Shown one piece after another: positions 28,409 to 37,866 of a stretch of DNA of 64,000 bases; the first letter of the stretch is position 1, and each line of letters opens with the position of its first letter. The notes beneath the pieces were generated by a model. It saw only the letters and a list, made by a program, of their open reading frames with translations. It was not told where the DNA came from and did no database searches. The translations under genes and the position numbers were made by a program. The stretch is from Sphingomonas sp. HDW15A. Its GTDB lineage: Bacteria; Pseudomonadota; Alphaproteobacteria; Sphingomonadales; Sphingomonadaceae. The stretch is taken from NCBI RefSeq assembly GCF_011301715.1, contig NZ_CP049870.1, positions 2,170,001 to 2,234,000 of the forward strand. Direction: 5' to 3'.

Positions 28409-29077
28409 TTAGCCGAGCCCGAGCGCGGTTCTCAAGCCAAGGACATGTTCACCGCCGACCCACCCTTCGTAGATCATGCTGACGGCGACATAGAGAATAA
28501 CGACGAGGCCGATGTAATTGATCCAGTGATACCGCTGGATGAGCTTCGCCACGTAGTTGGCGGCAAAACCCATGAAAAGGACGGAAAACGTCAACCCTAC
28601 GAATAGCAGCGCAGGGTTGTCGCGGGCAATCGAGGCGACCAGCAGGACATTGTCCAGGCTCATCGAAAGATCGGCGACCATGATTTGCAGGACAGCCGCC
28701 CAGAAGGTCTTGGTCGCCTTCGGTCCCTCGACAATTTCCGTGTCCGGGTCGTCATAGGTCACCGACGGCGCTGGCGGATGAAGCTCCCGAAATAGGTTAT
28801 AGGCGACCCATAGCAAAAGCAGCCCGCCGGCGAAGACGAGGCCGGTGATCCTGAGCAACTGGGTCGCGAGAACGGCAAATGTGATCAGGAAACCAAGCGC
28901 CATGATGACGCCGAGCATCAGGACCTTTCGGCGGTCGCGGTCGGGCAGGCCGGAGGCGAGCGAGCCCATGATCACGACATTATCCCCGGCCATCGTCAAA
29001 TCGCCGACGATGATCTGCCCGAGCTTGGCGAGGCCGCTAGCCGTGAAGATGGCGTGAAAATTGAGACCGCTGATCAT
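28409..29077 (-). CDS. TerC family integral membrane protein (second of two)
   Basis: This 222-residue homologue of the neighbouring TerC protein has paired motifs DLTMAGDNVVIMGSLASGLP and ADLSMSLDNVLLVASIA that would place acidic residues in the membrane for metal binding. A cytoplasmic loop (HPPAPSVTYDDPDTEIVEG) separates the halves and is acidic. It lies 37 bases downstream of rho. The two TerC proteins share their key motifs but differ enough elsewhere that an old duplication is likely. Confidence 0.9.
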   Translation of the reverse strand: MISGLNFHAIFTASGLAKLGQIIVGDLTMAGDNVVIMGSLASGLPDRDRRKVLMLGVIMALGFLITFAVLATQLLRITGLVFAGGLLLLWVAYNLFRELHPPAPSVTYDDPDTEIVEGPKATKTFWAAVLQIMVADLSMSLDNVLLVASIARDNPALLFVGLTFSVLFMGFAANYVAKLIQRYHWINYIGLVVILYVAVSMIYEGWVGGEHVLGLRTALGLG

Positions 29078-29114
29078 TCGGCCATAACGCGGATTGAGCA
29101 GAAGGGAGCCATCC

Positions 29115-30371
<1,257 letters not shown>

Positions 30372-30594
30372 GAGTCGGGACTTTTCGATTGGTAGCCGGA
30401 CGAACAAGGGCGGCAGGACACCGCGAAGGATGGACGCCCCGGCGAATTGGGAAGTAACGGGCCGGCGCGGCCGTTGCCGCGGCCCTAGGTGAAGGGCGCC
30501 GGTCAAGTCAATATGGGGTTATGCCCAGGTCTTGTTCAAGACGGACGAGAGGACGACCCCATCTGTCCAGCCGATCCCCAGAGCGAAAGGAATT

Positions 30595-31047
30595 CTAAAA
30601 GGGCCGAACGATCACCAGGACGACGATCACCGCCGCGGCGATCCCGGGAATCTCATTCATGATTCGAAGCGTTCTGTTCTCGAGCGGCCGCATCCCGTTT
30701 GCGAGCTTGCGGCCATAAGCCGACATCCATCCCTGGTAACCGGTCAGACCGACCACCAGCGCCAACTTGGCGACAAACCAGCCCTGATGAAAGGCGTCGA
30801 GATGGACGGCCAGGATCAGCCCCAGGACCCAAACGATGAGCATCGCTGGGGTCAGGATGATCGTCCGGGCGCGATCCTCTCGTTCGATCCACTGACGGTC
30901 CTCGGCTGAACCCGGCGTCGTCGCGTGGTGGTAGACGTAGAATCGGGGCAGCAGGAATAGACCCGCCATCCAGAAAATGACGAAGGTCAGATGCGCGGCT
31001 TTTACCCAGAGGTAGGCGGCGCCGAGGAACCCGGTAAACTCGCTCAT
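30595..31047 (-). CDS. hemJ: Protoporphyrinogen IX oxidase HemJ (UPF0093)
   Basis: HemJ oxidises protoporphyrinogen IX to protoporphyrin IX in many alphaproteobacteria. The 150-residue membrane protein has four or five helices. It has the conserved histidine in VKAAHLTFVIFWMAGLFLLP, then RFYVYHHA, and a lysine in FVAKLALV as in characterised members. Its ATG overlaps the hemE stop (ATGA), so hemE-hemJ are cotranscribed leftward from the origin side. Confidence 0.93.
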   Translation of the reverse strand: MSEFTGFLGAAYLWVKAAHLTFVIFWMAGLFLLPRFYVYHHATTPGSAEDRQWIEREDRARTIILTPAMLIVWVLGLILAVHLDAFHQGWFVAKLALVVGLTGYQGWMSAYGRKLANGMRPLENRTLRIMNEIPGIAAAVIVVLVIVRPF

Positions 31048-32069
31048 TTGCCAGACTTCACCAAGTGCACCAGTTCCTCGACATGAGCGATCGGCGTTTC
31101 CTTGCTGATGCCGTGCCCGAGATTGAAAATGTGCGGTCGACCGCCGAGCGCGTCAAGGATTCGCCGGACCGATTGCCGCATCGGCTCGCCGCCGGCGAGC
31201 AACGCAAGGGGATCGAGATTGCCTTGAACGGGCAGGCCTGACGGAAGCTCCCGGTCGGCCCAAACCGGATCGACTGTCTCGTCCAGGCCGATCGCGTCGA
31301 CGCCGGTTTCGCGCGCATAGGCACCGAGCTTGCCGCCAGCGCCCTTAGGAAAACCGATGACCGGGACATCAGGATGGCGTTTGTGGAATTCAGAAACGAT
31401 CCAGGCGTTACGGGCGATGACGAACCGCTCGAACTGGTCCGGGGACAGGCTTCCGGCCCAGCTGTCGAACAGTTGCACGGCCTCCACCCCGGCCGCGACC
31501 TGGCCGCTGAGATAATCGACCGTGACCTGCGCCACCAGGTCCAGAATCGCATTGATTTTGCCGGGATCGGTATAGGCCAGGGTCCGAGCTTCGGCCTGTT
31601 CGCGACTTCCTTGCCCGGCGATCATGTACGTCGCAACCGTCCACGGACTTCCGGCAAAGCCTAGGAATGTGGTGTTAGCCGGCAATTGCGATTTCACCCG
31701 ACGAACCGTCTCGTAGATGGGCTCAAGCCGTTCCATGGCCGGCTTCAAGTCGCGAACTCGGGCTTCGGTCATGCGCGGTGCAAGGCGCGGACCTTCACCA
31801 GCCTCGAACCAGAGGTCCTGGCCGATCGCGTGCGGCACAATTAGAATGTCCGAGAAGAGAATCGCCCCGTCGAAAGCGAAGCGGCGGAGCGGCTGCACCG
31901 TCACTTCGGCCGCCGCGTCAGAGTCGTAGACCAGTTCGAGGAACCCGCCCTTGTCGGCGCGAAGCGCGCGATATTCGGGAAGGTAGCGCCCGGCCTGACG
32001 CATCAGCCACATTGGTGGCGGGTCGCGGCGTTTTCCTCGAAGAACGGAAAGGAGCGGTTTGTCCTGCAT
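31044..32069 (-). CDS. hemE: Uroporphyrinogen decarboxylase
   Basis: HemE decarboxylates the four acetate side chains of uroporphyrinogen III. It has the signature PPMWLMRQAGRYLPEYR (residues about 18-34) with the essential arginines, then FSDILIVPHAIG, GFAGSPWTVATYMI and NLGHGI near the C-terminus. ATG 32069 gives the normal 341 residues. It is the gene flanking the presumed origin on the left, the same position as in Caulobacter. Confidence 0.97.
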   Translation of the reverse strand: MQDKPLLSVLRGKRRDPPPMWLMRQAGRYLPEYRALRADKGGFLELVYDSDAAAEVTVQPLRRFAFDGAILFSDILIVPHAIGQDLWFEAGEGPRLAPRMTEARVRDLKPAMERLEPIYETVRRVKSQLPANTTFLGFAGSPWTVATYMIAGQGSREQAEARTLAYTDPGKINAILDLVAQVTVDYLSGQVAAGVEAVQLFDSWAGSLSPDQFERFVIARNAWIVSEFHKRHPDVPVIGFPKGAGGKLGAYARETGVDAIGLDETVDPVWADRELPSGLPVQGNLDPLALLAGGEPMRQSVRRILDALGGRPHIFNLGHGISKETPIAHVEELVHLVKSGK

Positions 32070-32244
32070 GGCGCGTGGGTAGCTGCCCACCCCCTCTCTT
32101 TCTTTCTTATTAGATATGAATCTAAGGATTGAGATTGATATTGGTCGCTTGGCAGCGGGGTTTAGGCGGCCATCCCGGCTTTGCCAACATTCATGACGAC
32201 GCAGGAATCGCGGCTTTCCGGCGAGTCGCGCAACCGGACTCCCG

Positions 32245-32253
32245 TTATCCCCG
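32245..32253 (+). promoter_or_regulatory. Candidate weak DnaA box
   Basis: TTATCCCCG agrees with TTATCCACA at 7 of 9 positions. It is weak alone, but lies in the presumed origin. Confidence 0.4.
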
Positions 32254-32277
32254 ATTTTGCGTGATGGAGCATCTCGC

Positions 32278-32286
32278 TGTGGATCG
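32278..32286 (-). promoter_or_regulatory. Candidate weak DnaA box (reverse)
   Basis: TGTGGATCG on the plus strand reads CGATCCACA on the minus strand, matching TTATCCACA at 7 of 9 positions including the ATCCACA core. Confidence 0.45.
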
Positions 32287-32368
32287 ATCGGTGACCGGCG
32301 CTGGGAGCCGCAGGCGGATTTGTCAGCATTGCTCTTTCCCCGGTTTCGCAGTTAGTCGACTCACCGAC

Positions 32369-32377
32369 TTATCCACA
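32369..32377 (+). promoter_or_regulatory. DnaA box (perfect)
   Basis: TTATCCACA is an exact match to the high-affinity DnaA box. It lies 16 bases upstream of the maf start, at the right end of the presumed origin. Confidence 0.8.
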
Positions 32378-32393
32378 AGGTTGTTCCGTTCTC

Positions 32394-32978
32394 ATGTCGT
32401 TGATCCTTGCTTCCGCCAGTGCCATTCGGCGGCATCTCCTCGAACAGGCGGGTGTCGCGCACGAAGTGGAGCCGGCGCGGATTGACGAATCCCCAATCAA
32501 GCGGTCGCATGACGGTAACGACGAAGAGTTGGCGCTGGCTTTGGCGGAGGCCAAGGCGCTCGAAGTCAGTGGCCGCCTCTCGGGAAATTGGGTAATTGGT
32601 GCCGATTCAGTGGTCAGCGTCAACGGCCGGCGCTTCGGCAAGCCGGGCGACCGCGAAGAAGCTGCGCGTCATCTTTCAGCATTTTCCGGTAACACTATCG
32701 TCTTGACTAGCGCCGTTGTTATTGCGCGCGACGGGCACATCGACTGGCGACTCGCGGATCATGCGAATTTGCAGGTTCGTCCCTTAAGCGAGCGATTCAT
32801 CCACAATTATCTGGAAATGGAGTGGCCAGCCGTCGCCGCCTGCGTCGGCGTGTTCCGGATGGAAGGGCCGGGTATTCAGTTGTTCGATAGGATCGACGGG
32901 GACCATTTCACGATTCTGGGTATGCCGCTGTTGCCCCTGCTCAACGCCTTGCGCGAGCGTCAGGTGCTGCCGTCATGA
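32394..32978 (+). CDS. maf: Maf-like nucleoside triphosphate pyrophosphatase
   Basis: Maf proteins hydrolyse non-canonical or modified NTPs and are linked to septum formation. The 194-residue protein has the N-terminal LASASAIRRHLLEQAG phosphate-binding motif and the catalytic aspartate in WVIGADSVV. KPGDREEAARHL follows and GMPLLPLL lies near the C-terminus. The usual Q/T after GAD is serine here. It is the first rightward gene from the presumed origin and overlaps aroE by 4 bases. Confidence 0.92.
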   Translation: MSLILASASAIRRHLLEQAGVAHEVEPARIDESPIKRSHDGNDEELALALAEAKALEVSGRLSGNWVIGADSVVSVNGRRFGKPGDREEAARHLSAFSGNTIVLTSAVVIARDGHIDWRLADHANLQVRPLSERFIHNYLEMEWPAVAACVGVFRMEGPGIQLFDRIDGDHFTILGMPLLPLLNALRERQVLPS

Positions 32979-33784
32979 CGTCTGGGCGGCCATTCGCCGA
33001 AGTCATTGGCGACCCGATTTCGCATAGTCGCTCGCCGCAAATCCATGGATTCTGGCTCGACCAGCTTGGCCTCGCAGCCGACTATAGCGCAACGAGGGTC
33101 CAGCGAAGCGAGCTGAAGGCTTTCGTCGCCGGACGGCGCACCGACCCCGACTGGCGCGGTTGCAATGTCACGATGCCGCTGAAGCTCGACGCGCTGATGC
33201 TCGCTGATGAGGGTTCGGATCGCGCCACGGCCGCGGGTGCGGCCAACCTCCTGTTCGTCCGCGACGGAAGCTTGCTGGCCGCCAACACCGACGTCGGCGC
33301 TGTTGCACGGCTGGTCGCGCCACTGCTCGGCGATTCCGACAGCATTACCCTGCTCGGCAACGGCGGCGCAGCCCGGGCCGTTCTTGTCGCTTTTCGGCTT
33401 CTTGGACGCGGACAGGTGCGTCTCCAGGCTCGCGATCTGGCCGCGGCTCGCAAGCTCGCGGTGGAGTTCGACACCGTTGAGCCGGTGCGTTTCGACACGC
33501 CTGTCGCAAGCATCGGTCTGATCAACGCTACCCCACTTGGGATGACCGGCCATCCGCCTTTCGAGCTCAACATTTCCCATATGTCGCCCGGCGGCTGGGT
33601 GATGGACCTGGTGACCGACCCCGACCCGACCGCGCTCATTCGAAGCGCTAGGGAAGGCGGTCTTAGAACGGTGGATGGGCTTGCTGTCCTGATCGAACAG
33701 GCTGCGGAATCGTTCGAGCTGCTTTTCGGGCGCCCCGCACCCCGCGACAAGGACGCCGAACTGCTGCTAAGATTGCGGCCATGA
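32975..33784 (+). CDS. aroE: Shikimate dehydrogenase
   Basis: AroE reduces 3-dehydroshikimate with NADPH in the shikimate pathway. It has the substrate motif GDPISHSRSPQIH, the catalytic lysine in CNVTMPLK (Lys70) and aspartate in NTDVGA (Asp106). The nucleotide-binding turn is LLGNGGAARAVL, followed by NATPLGM. Length of 269 residues is normal. It overlaps maf and coaE by 4 bases each, within the maf-aroE-coaE-dnaQ operon running away from the origin. Confidence 0.96.
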   Translation: MTSGRPFAEVIGDPISHSRSPQIHGFWLDQLGLAADYSATRVQRSELKAFVAGRRTDPDWRGCNVTMPLKLDALMLADEGSDRATAAGAANLLFVRDGSLLAANTDVGAVARLVAPLLGDSDSITLLGNGGAARAVLVAFRLLGRGQVRLQARDLAAARKLAVEFDTVEPVRFDTPVASIGLINATPLGMTGHPPFELNISHMSPGGWVMDLVTDPDPTALIRSAREGGLRTVDGLAVLIEQAAESFELLFGRPAPRDKDAELLLRLRP

Positions 33785-34374
33785 GGAAGATCGCGCTGAC
33801 CGGCTCTATAGGCATGGGCAAGTCGACGGTCGCGCAAATGTTCGTGAAAGCCGGAATTCCTTTGTTCGATGCCGACGCGGAAGTGCGCGCGATGCAGAAT
33901 CGAGGCGGCGAGCTTGTCGACGAGATCGGAGCACGCTTCCCAGGCACCGTGCACGATGGCGCGGTCGACCGCGACATCCTGGGCGCGCGTGTGCTGGGCG
34001 ACCGCGACGAACTCGCGGCGCTGGAACTCATCGTCCACCCCAGGGTCGTGCAGCGCCGGGATCGGTTCATCGCCGCCAACGCCGATGCACCGGCGTTGTT
34101 GTTCGACATTCCCTTGTTGTTCGAAACGGGAGCCGAGAAGAATTTCGACACCGTCATCGTCGTGTCTGCCCCGTCCGAAATGCAACGGGCCAGGGTGCTT
34201 GCGCGGCAAGGAATGACTCCCGCCAAATTCGAGTCGATCCTGTCCCGGCAGATGCCGGATTCGGTAAAAAAGGAACGGGCAGATTTCGTCATCGACACCA
34301 GCGGATCTCTCGAAGCGACGCAGCAGCAGGTGAACGCTATCCTTTCTTGCCTCGGGCTCACAGCAGCGCGATAA
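33781..34374 (+). CDS. coaE: Dephospho-CoA kinase
   Basis: CoaE phosphorylates the ribose 3'-hydroxyl of dephospho-CoA to finish coenzyme A. The 197-residue P-loop kinase has GSIGMGKS (8-15), then FDADAEVRAM, the LLFDIPLLFE substrate segment, and an arginine-bearing lid around ILSRQMPD. It lies in the origin-proximal operon between aroE and dnaQ, the usual alphaproteobacterial order. Confidence 0.96.
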   Translation: MRKIALTGSIGMGKSTVAQMFVKAGIPLFDADAEVRAMQNRGGELVDEIGARFPGTVHDGAVDRDILGARVLGDRDELAALELIVHPRVVQRRDRFIAANADAPALLFDIPLLFETGAEKNFDTVIVVSAPSEMQRARVLARQGMTPAKFESILSRQMPDSVKKERADFVIDTSGSLEATQQQVNAILSCLGLTAAR

Positions 34375-34381
34375 ACGGCTC

Positions 34382-35083
34382 ATGCGGGAAATCATCTTCG
34401 ACACGGAAACCACTGGGCTCAGCCCGGCGGGCGGGGACCGGATGGTCGAAATTGGCTGTGTCGAAATGTTCAACCGGGTCGAGACCGGCCGGACTTTCCA
34501 CGCCTATTTCAACCCCGAACGGCCGATGCCGAGCGAGGCCGAGGCGGTGCATGGGCTCAGCGATATCTTCCTCAGCGACAAGCCGCGCTTCTCTGAACTC
34601 GTCGACGATCTGCTCGAATTCATCGCCGATGCTCCACTGATCGCGCACAATGCATCGTTCGATTTCGGATTCCTCAATCATGAGCTGTCGCGCTGCGCCC
34701 GCGATCCAATCTGTTTGAGCCGGATGATCGACACGCTGACTCTTGCGCGGACCAGGCACCCGGGCGCGAAGCACAGCCTTGACGCCCTATGCACCCGCTT
34801 CGGCGTGGATCGAAGCCAGCGAATCAAGCACGGCGCGCTGCTTGACGCACAATTGCTTGCGCAGGTCTATGTCGAGTTGACGGGCGGCAGGCAGATCGGC
34901 CTCGGCCTTGTTGCGGAGGCAACCGAGGCCGCAACCAGAACGACCGTCACCGTCCAGCCGATCGACCGGCCAATTCGTCCCGCGCGGCCGCATTTTCCAA
35001 GCGAAGCGGAGACGGAACGCCATCGGCAATTCATTGCCGCAATGGCCAGTCCCTTGTGGGAACGGTTCCTCGCCCCGATTTAA
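34382..35083 (+). CDS. dnaQ: DNA polymerase III epsilon subunit (proofreading exonuclease)
   Basis: DnaQ is the 3'-5' proofreading exonuclease of the replicase. The DEDDh motifs are visible: FDTETTGL (6-13), NASFDFGFLNHEL (about 94-106), and HGALLDAQLLAQVY. The C-terminal 60 residues end in PLWERFLAPI and would tether the protein to the polymerase alpha subunit. It is 233 residues long. It ends the maf-aroE-coaE-dnaQ run, 7 bases after coaE. Confidence 0.96.
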   Translation: MREIIFDTETTGLSPAGGDRMVEIGCVEMFNRVETGRTFHAYFNPERPMPSEAEAVHGLSDIFLSDKPRFSELVDDLLEFIADAPLIAHNASFDFGFLNHELSRCARDPICLSRMIDTLTLARTRHPGAKHSLDALCTRFGVDRSQRIKHGALLDAQLLAQVYVELTGGRQIGLGLVAEATEAATRTTVTVQPIDRPIRPARPHFPSEAETERHRQFIAAMASPLWERFLAPI

Positions 35084-35114
35084 AGAGTGGCAGGAGCCAT
35101 TTTGCGAAAGGAAC

Positions 35115-35681
35115 ATGCAGGTGAACGTTCGAGTCGCCGGCCACCAGGTCGATACCGGGGAGTCTCTTCAGTCTCACGTCCACCAGAGGATCGCGGCGCT
35201 TGCCGACAAGTATTTCGATCGCGCCATCTCTGCCAATGTGACGTTCGGCCGCGGGCCGTATGACGATTTCACATGCGATATCGTCGCGCCGGTCTCGCAA
35301 GGGGTAGTGCTGAAAGCTTCGAACCGGGCCGGCGATGCACATGTCGCCTTCGAAGGCGCGGCAGACAAGATCGAGCGGCAGTTGAGCCGCTACAACGACC
35401 GGCTGCGCGAGCATAAGGGCAACGGAGCGGACGCTTTCGTCGAGAATGCCGGCTACACCGTCTTCGCGCCGCCGCCGGAGAACCCGGCGCCGAAGCATCC
35501 TGCCGTAGTCGCGGAAACCAGGGTCGACATTCCCGTCGCATCGGTATCCGACGCGGTGATGATGCTCGACCTTCGGAATACCAATGCGCTGATGTTCAAG
35601 AACGCCGCAAGCCAGGCGCTTAACATGGTCTATCGACGAGACGATGGAACCATCGGATGGGTGGAACCGCGCAGCGAATGA
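35115..35681 (+). CDS. hpf: Ribosome hibernation promoting factor, long form
   Basis: Long HPF binds the 30S subunit and its C-terminal domain dimerises ribosomes into 100S particles in stationary phase. The 188-residue protein has the N-terminal RMF-like domain (VRVAGHQVDTGESLQSHV to LREHKG, about 1-105). A linker with PPPENPAPKHP follows, then the dimerisation domain with VSDAVMMLDLRNTNALMFKN. ATG 35115 follows AAAGGAAC. It precedes ptsN, a frequent pairing. Confidence 0.94.
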   Translation: MQVNVRVAGHQVDTGESLQSHVHQRIAALADKYFDRAISANVTFGRGPYDDFTCDIVAPVSQGVVLKASNRAGDAHVAFEGAADKIERQLSRYNDRLREHKGNGADAFVENAGYTVFAPPPENPAPKHPAVVAETRVDIPVASVSDAVMMLDLRNTNALMFKNAASQALNMVYRRDDGTIGWVEPRSE

Positions 35682-35737
35682 CACCGTTCGGCAAGCGGAA
35701 TAATCACCCGCTACCTTATCTCTAGAAAAGCCCGATC

Positions 35738-36202
35738 ATGCGTCTGTGCGATTTCCTCGACTTTGATTCCGTCCGCGTGTCCGTTCCCTCGGGCAACAAG
35801 CGGCAATTGCTTCAAACACTGGGGCAGATTGCCGGCCAGCGCCTGGGTTTCGAGCCGAGCGCCATCGTGGATTCGATTGTCGAACGCGAGCGTCTTGGGT
35901 CAACGGGCTTCGGCGGGGGCGTGGCGATTCCGCATGGCAAAGTGGAAGGGCTTCAGACGATCTATGCAACGATGGTCCGGCTCGCCGAGCCGATCGATTA
36001 CAAGGCGATCGACGGGGCAAAGGTCGACCTCGTCTTCCTGTTGCTGTCGCCGCCCGATGCCGGTGCGCATCACCTCAAGGCACTGGCGGCGGTTAGCCGC
36101 GTTGTCAGAAGCGCCGATACCGTGGATAAGCTTCGCGGAGCGCGAAGCCGCGATGCGCTCATCGCAGTGCTGATGGCGGCAGAGGAACGGGATGCCGCTT
36201 GA
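35738..36202 (+). CDS. ptsN: Nitrogen-regulatory PTS IIA protein (EIIA-Ntr)
   Basis: EIIA-Ntr is phosphorylated by EI-Ntr/NPr and tunes potassium, nitrogen and envelope processes. The phosphorylated histidine is in GVAIPHGKVEG (His66), and the family ending LRGARSRDALIAVL is present. The 154-residue length is typical. The rpoN gene often found upstream is not here; hpf takes that place. It overlaps the following thioesterase gene by 11 bases. Confidence 0.94.
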   Translation: MRLCDFLDFDSVRVSVPSGNKRQLLQTLGQIAGQRLGFEPSAIVDSIVERERLGSTGFGGGVAIPHGKVEGLQTIYATMVRLAEPIDYKAIDGAKVDLVFLLLSPPDAGAHHLKALAAVSRVVRSADTVDKLRGARSRDALIAVLMAAEERDAA

Positions 36203-36659
36203 TCGAAAGTCGGAAAGTGGCGCCGAAGCGCACTTGCGCGCTCTCGAAGGCCTTTATCGGTCCGCGCCGATCAACCAGCTTTTCGAATCGCATCTTGAAC
36301 TTCCAGAAGCGGGCCGCTCGCGGATCCGGTTCGCCATTGGCCAGGAAAGTTTTCATGCCGCCGGCGCCGCGCATGGTACGCTCTATTTCAAGATGATGGA
36401 CGATGCGGCTTTCTATGCAGCAAACAGCATGGTCAGCGACCGCTTCCTTCTGACCACGGCGTTCAACCTCCACTTTACCAAGCCAATGCGCGTGGGTGAA
36501 GCGATTGCAGAAGGACGCTGGATAAGCGGCAGGCGAAGGGTCTTCGTCGCCGAAGCAAGGATCGTAGATTCAACCGGTGAGGAGTGTGCGCGGGGTACGG
36601 GCACCTTCCTGCGATCGTCGATCGCGCTGTCCGGCCTTGCCGGCTACGGCTCCGATTGA
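36192..36659 (+). CDS. PaaI family hotdog thioesterase
   Basis: This 155-residue hotdog-fold protein has the family blocks AHGTLYFKMMDDAAFYAANS and TTAFNLHFTKPMRVGEAIAEG. These enzymes hydrolyse acyl-CoA thioesters; the substrate cannot be told. The start overlaps ptsN and the stop overlaps the TTG of the next gene, pointing to one transcript. Confidence 0.87.
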   Translation: MPLDRKSESGAEAHLRALEGLYRSAPINQLFESHLELPEAGRSRIRFAIGQESFHAAGAAHGTLYFKMMDDAAFYAANSMVSDRFLLTTAFNLHFTKPMRVGEAIAEGRWISGRRRVFVAEARIVDSTGEECARGTGTFLRSSIALSGLAGYGSD

Positions 36660-36982
36660 ACGCCCGGCTCGCAACTCAGTTGGAAGTCGCAGGCCTCCTG
36701 AGGCAGGCGCAATCGGGCGGGGGATTCGCCGCCGTGATTCGACGCGGAGACCCGGACCGGGGCGACCTTGTTGTCCAGGTTTCGGAGCGAGGTCAGCCCC
36801 TCGCGACGCTCGAGAGGCGTCTCGCCGCGGACTTCGGTTATCGCTGGGTCCGCAGCGATCGGATCGAGGATTTGGCTCATTTCCTTGAAAATCGCGAGCG
36901 AATGGACCCGGATTTCTGGCTGATCGAACTGGACATCGCGGATGCGGAACGATTCGTCGCTGAAATGACCGCCATGGGTTGA
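36656..36982 (+). CDS. DUF1491 family protein
   Basis: This 108-residue protein matches DUF1491: RLATQLEVAGLLRQAQ, AVIRRGDPDRGDLVVQV, FGYRWVRSD, and MDPDFWLIELD near the C-terminus. The function is unknown; the family is small and alphaproteobacterial. The TTG start at 36656 overlaps the upstream stop (TTGA) and is needed to include the first conserved residues. No downstream partner is evident; 178 bases of apparently non-coding sequence follow. Confidence 0.82.
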   Translation: MNARLATQLEVAGLLRQAQSGGGFAAVIRRGDPDRGDLVVQVSERGQPLATLERRLAADFGYRWVRSDRIEDLAHFLENRERMDPDFWLIELDIADAERFVAEMTAMG

Positions 36983-37160
36983 TTGTCAGGGAACCTCGGG
37001 GGAAACCCGCATCGAACGAGAGCGGGGGGCATCCCGTTACGGCAATTCGGCCGGACGATGCCACGCCAGACGGGGAGTCGGAACGGCATCGAAAATCGAA
37101 ACGCATCTCGCGTTTCCGAAACGAAGCCGCACACGTCTCACCGCACGTAGACAAAGTTGA

Positions 37161-37826
37161 ATGATCCTGTCTTTCCGATCCGCCTTGACGGTGTTCGCGG
37201 CACTTACCGCGTCGCAGGTCGCTCCCGCCCAGGTAACGAATGAGGCGGAGCCGCTCATTGCCAACGGATCAAGCGTCATCCCGACTCAAGTTGTGCTTCA
37301 GCCGATCGAGGCGAGTGCCGCGCTCCCGCAAAAACTCGAAGATCCGCTTCAGCCTGTCGCCGAAAACCCCACGCAGACTTCCGAGTACGCGTCGGAGCTT
37401 GAGATCGACCCGCACGCGTCGCTCGCCGAAAAGGTCGCAGCGCTTCGCGGCAGCGACCCGGGCGATCGCGAAATGGAATGTCTCGCAGCGGGAATCTATT
37501 TCGAATCCAAGAGCGAGTCACTCGCCGGACAGCTCGCCGTGGGTCACGTGATTGCCGATCGCGCAGCCAGCGGCCGCTTCCCCAGCTCCTATTGCGGCGT
37601 GTTGTTCCAGCGCGGACAATTCAGTTTCGTTCGTGGCAAGAGCTATCCGTCCGTTCCGCGCTCGAGCCGTCAGTGGCAGGATGCGGTGGCGATCGCGAAG
37701 ATCGTCGACCAGAATATGCATGAGTCCCCGGTCGCCAAGTCACTATTCTTCCATGCCAAGCGTGTTTCGCCCGGCTGGCGGATGAAGCGCGTTGGAAGCG
37801 TCGGCAATCACGTCTTCTACCGCTAA
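37161..37826 (+). CDS. Secreted cell-wall hydrolase, SleB type
   Basis: This 221-residue protein has a signal peptide (ALTVFAALTASQVAPAQ) and a variable linker (about 25-95). The C-terminal Hydrolase_2/SleB domain carries MECLAAGIYFESKSESLAGQ with the catalytic glutamate, VGHVIADRA and FSFVRGK. SleB-type enzymes act as lytic transglycosylases or amidases on peptidoglycan, and in non-spore-formers they serve wall remodelling. The gene stands alone. Confidence 0.88.
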   Translation: MILSFRSALTVFAALTASQVAPAQVTNEAEPLIANGSSVIPTQVVLQPIEASAALPQKLEDPLQPVAENPTQTSEYASELEIDPHASLAEKVAALRGSDPGDREMECLAAGIYFESKSESLAGQLAVGHVIADRAASGRFPSSYCGVLFQRGQFSFVRGKSYPSVPRSSRQWQDAVAIAKIVDQNMHESPVAKSLFFHAKRVSPGWRMKRVGSVGNHVFYR

Positions 37827-37866
37827 GGCCCTTCCTCCAGTTCCTATAATGTTCTAGCCATCGGCG

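Larger units (their letters stand above)
32070..32393. other. oriC: Probable chromosomal replication origin (oriC)
   Basis: This 324-base gap has no plausible gene and lies between hemE and maf, which head away from it in opposite directions. It contains one perfect DnaA box (TTATCCACA, 32369-32377), two 7-of-9 boxes (32245-32253; 32278-32286, reverse) and four GANTC sites (32118, 32205, 32237, 32358). A run of relatively AT-rich sequence (about 32098-32145) could unwind. In Caulobacter the origin is also next to hemE, with maf-aroE-coaE-dnaQ-type genes on the other side and parABS within about 10 kb. The call is an inference from these combined. Confidence 0.85.

Noticed and set aside
28367..29114. 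A yybP-ykoY manganese riboswitch before the TerC genes
   Set aside because: The gaps upstream of the two genes are 42 and 37 bases, too short for that riboswitch, and no matching stem was seen.
37541..37556. A third parS-like CACGTG site inside the SleB-type gene
   Set aside because: Only the central 8 bases match; both outer arms differ from the consensus.
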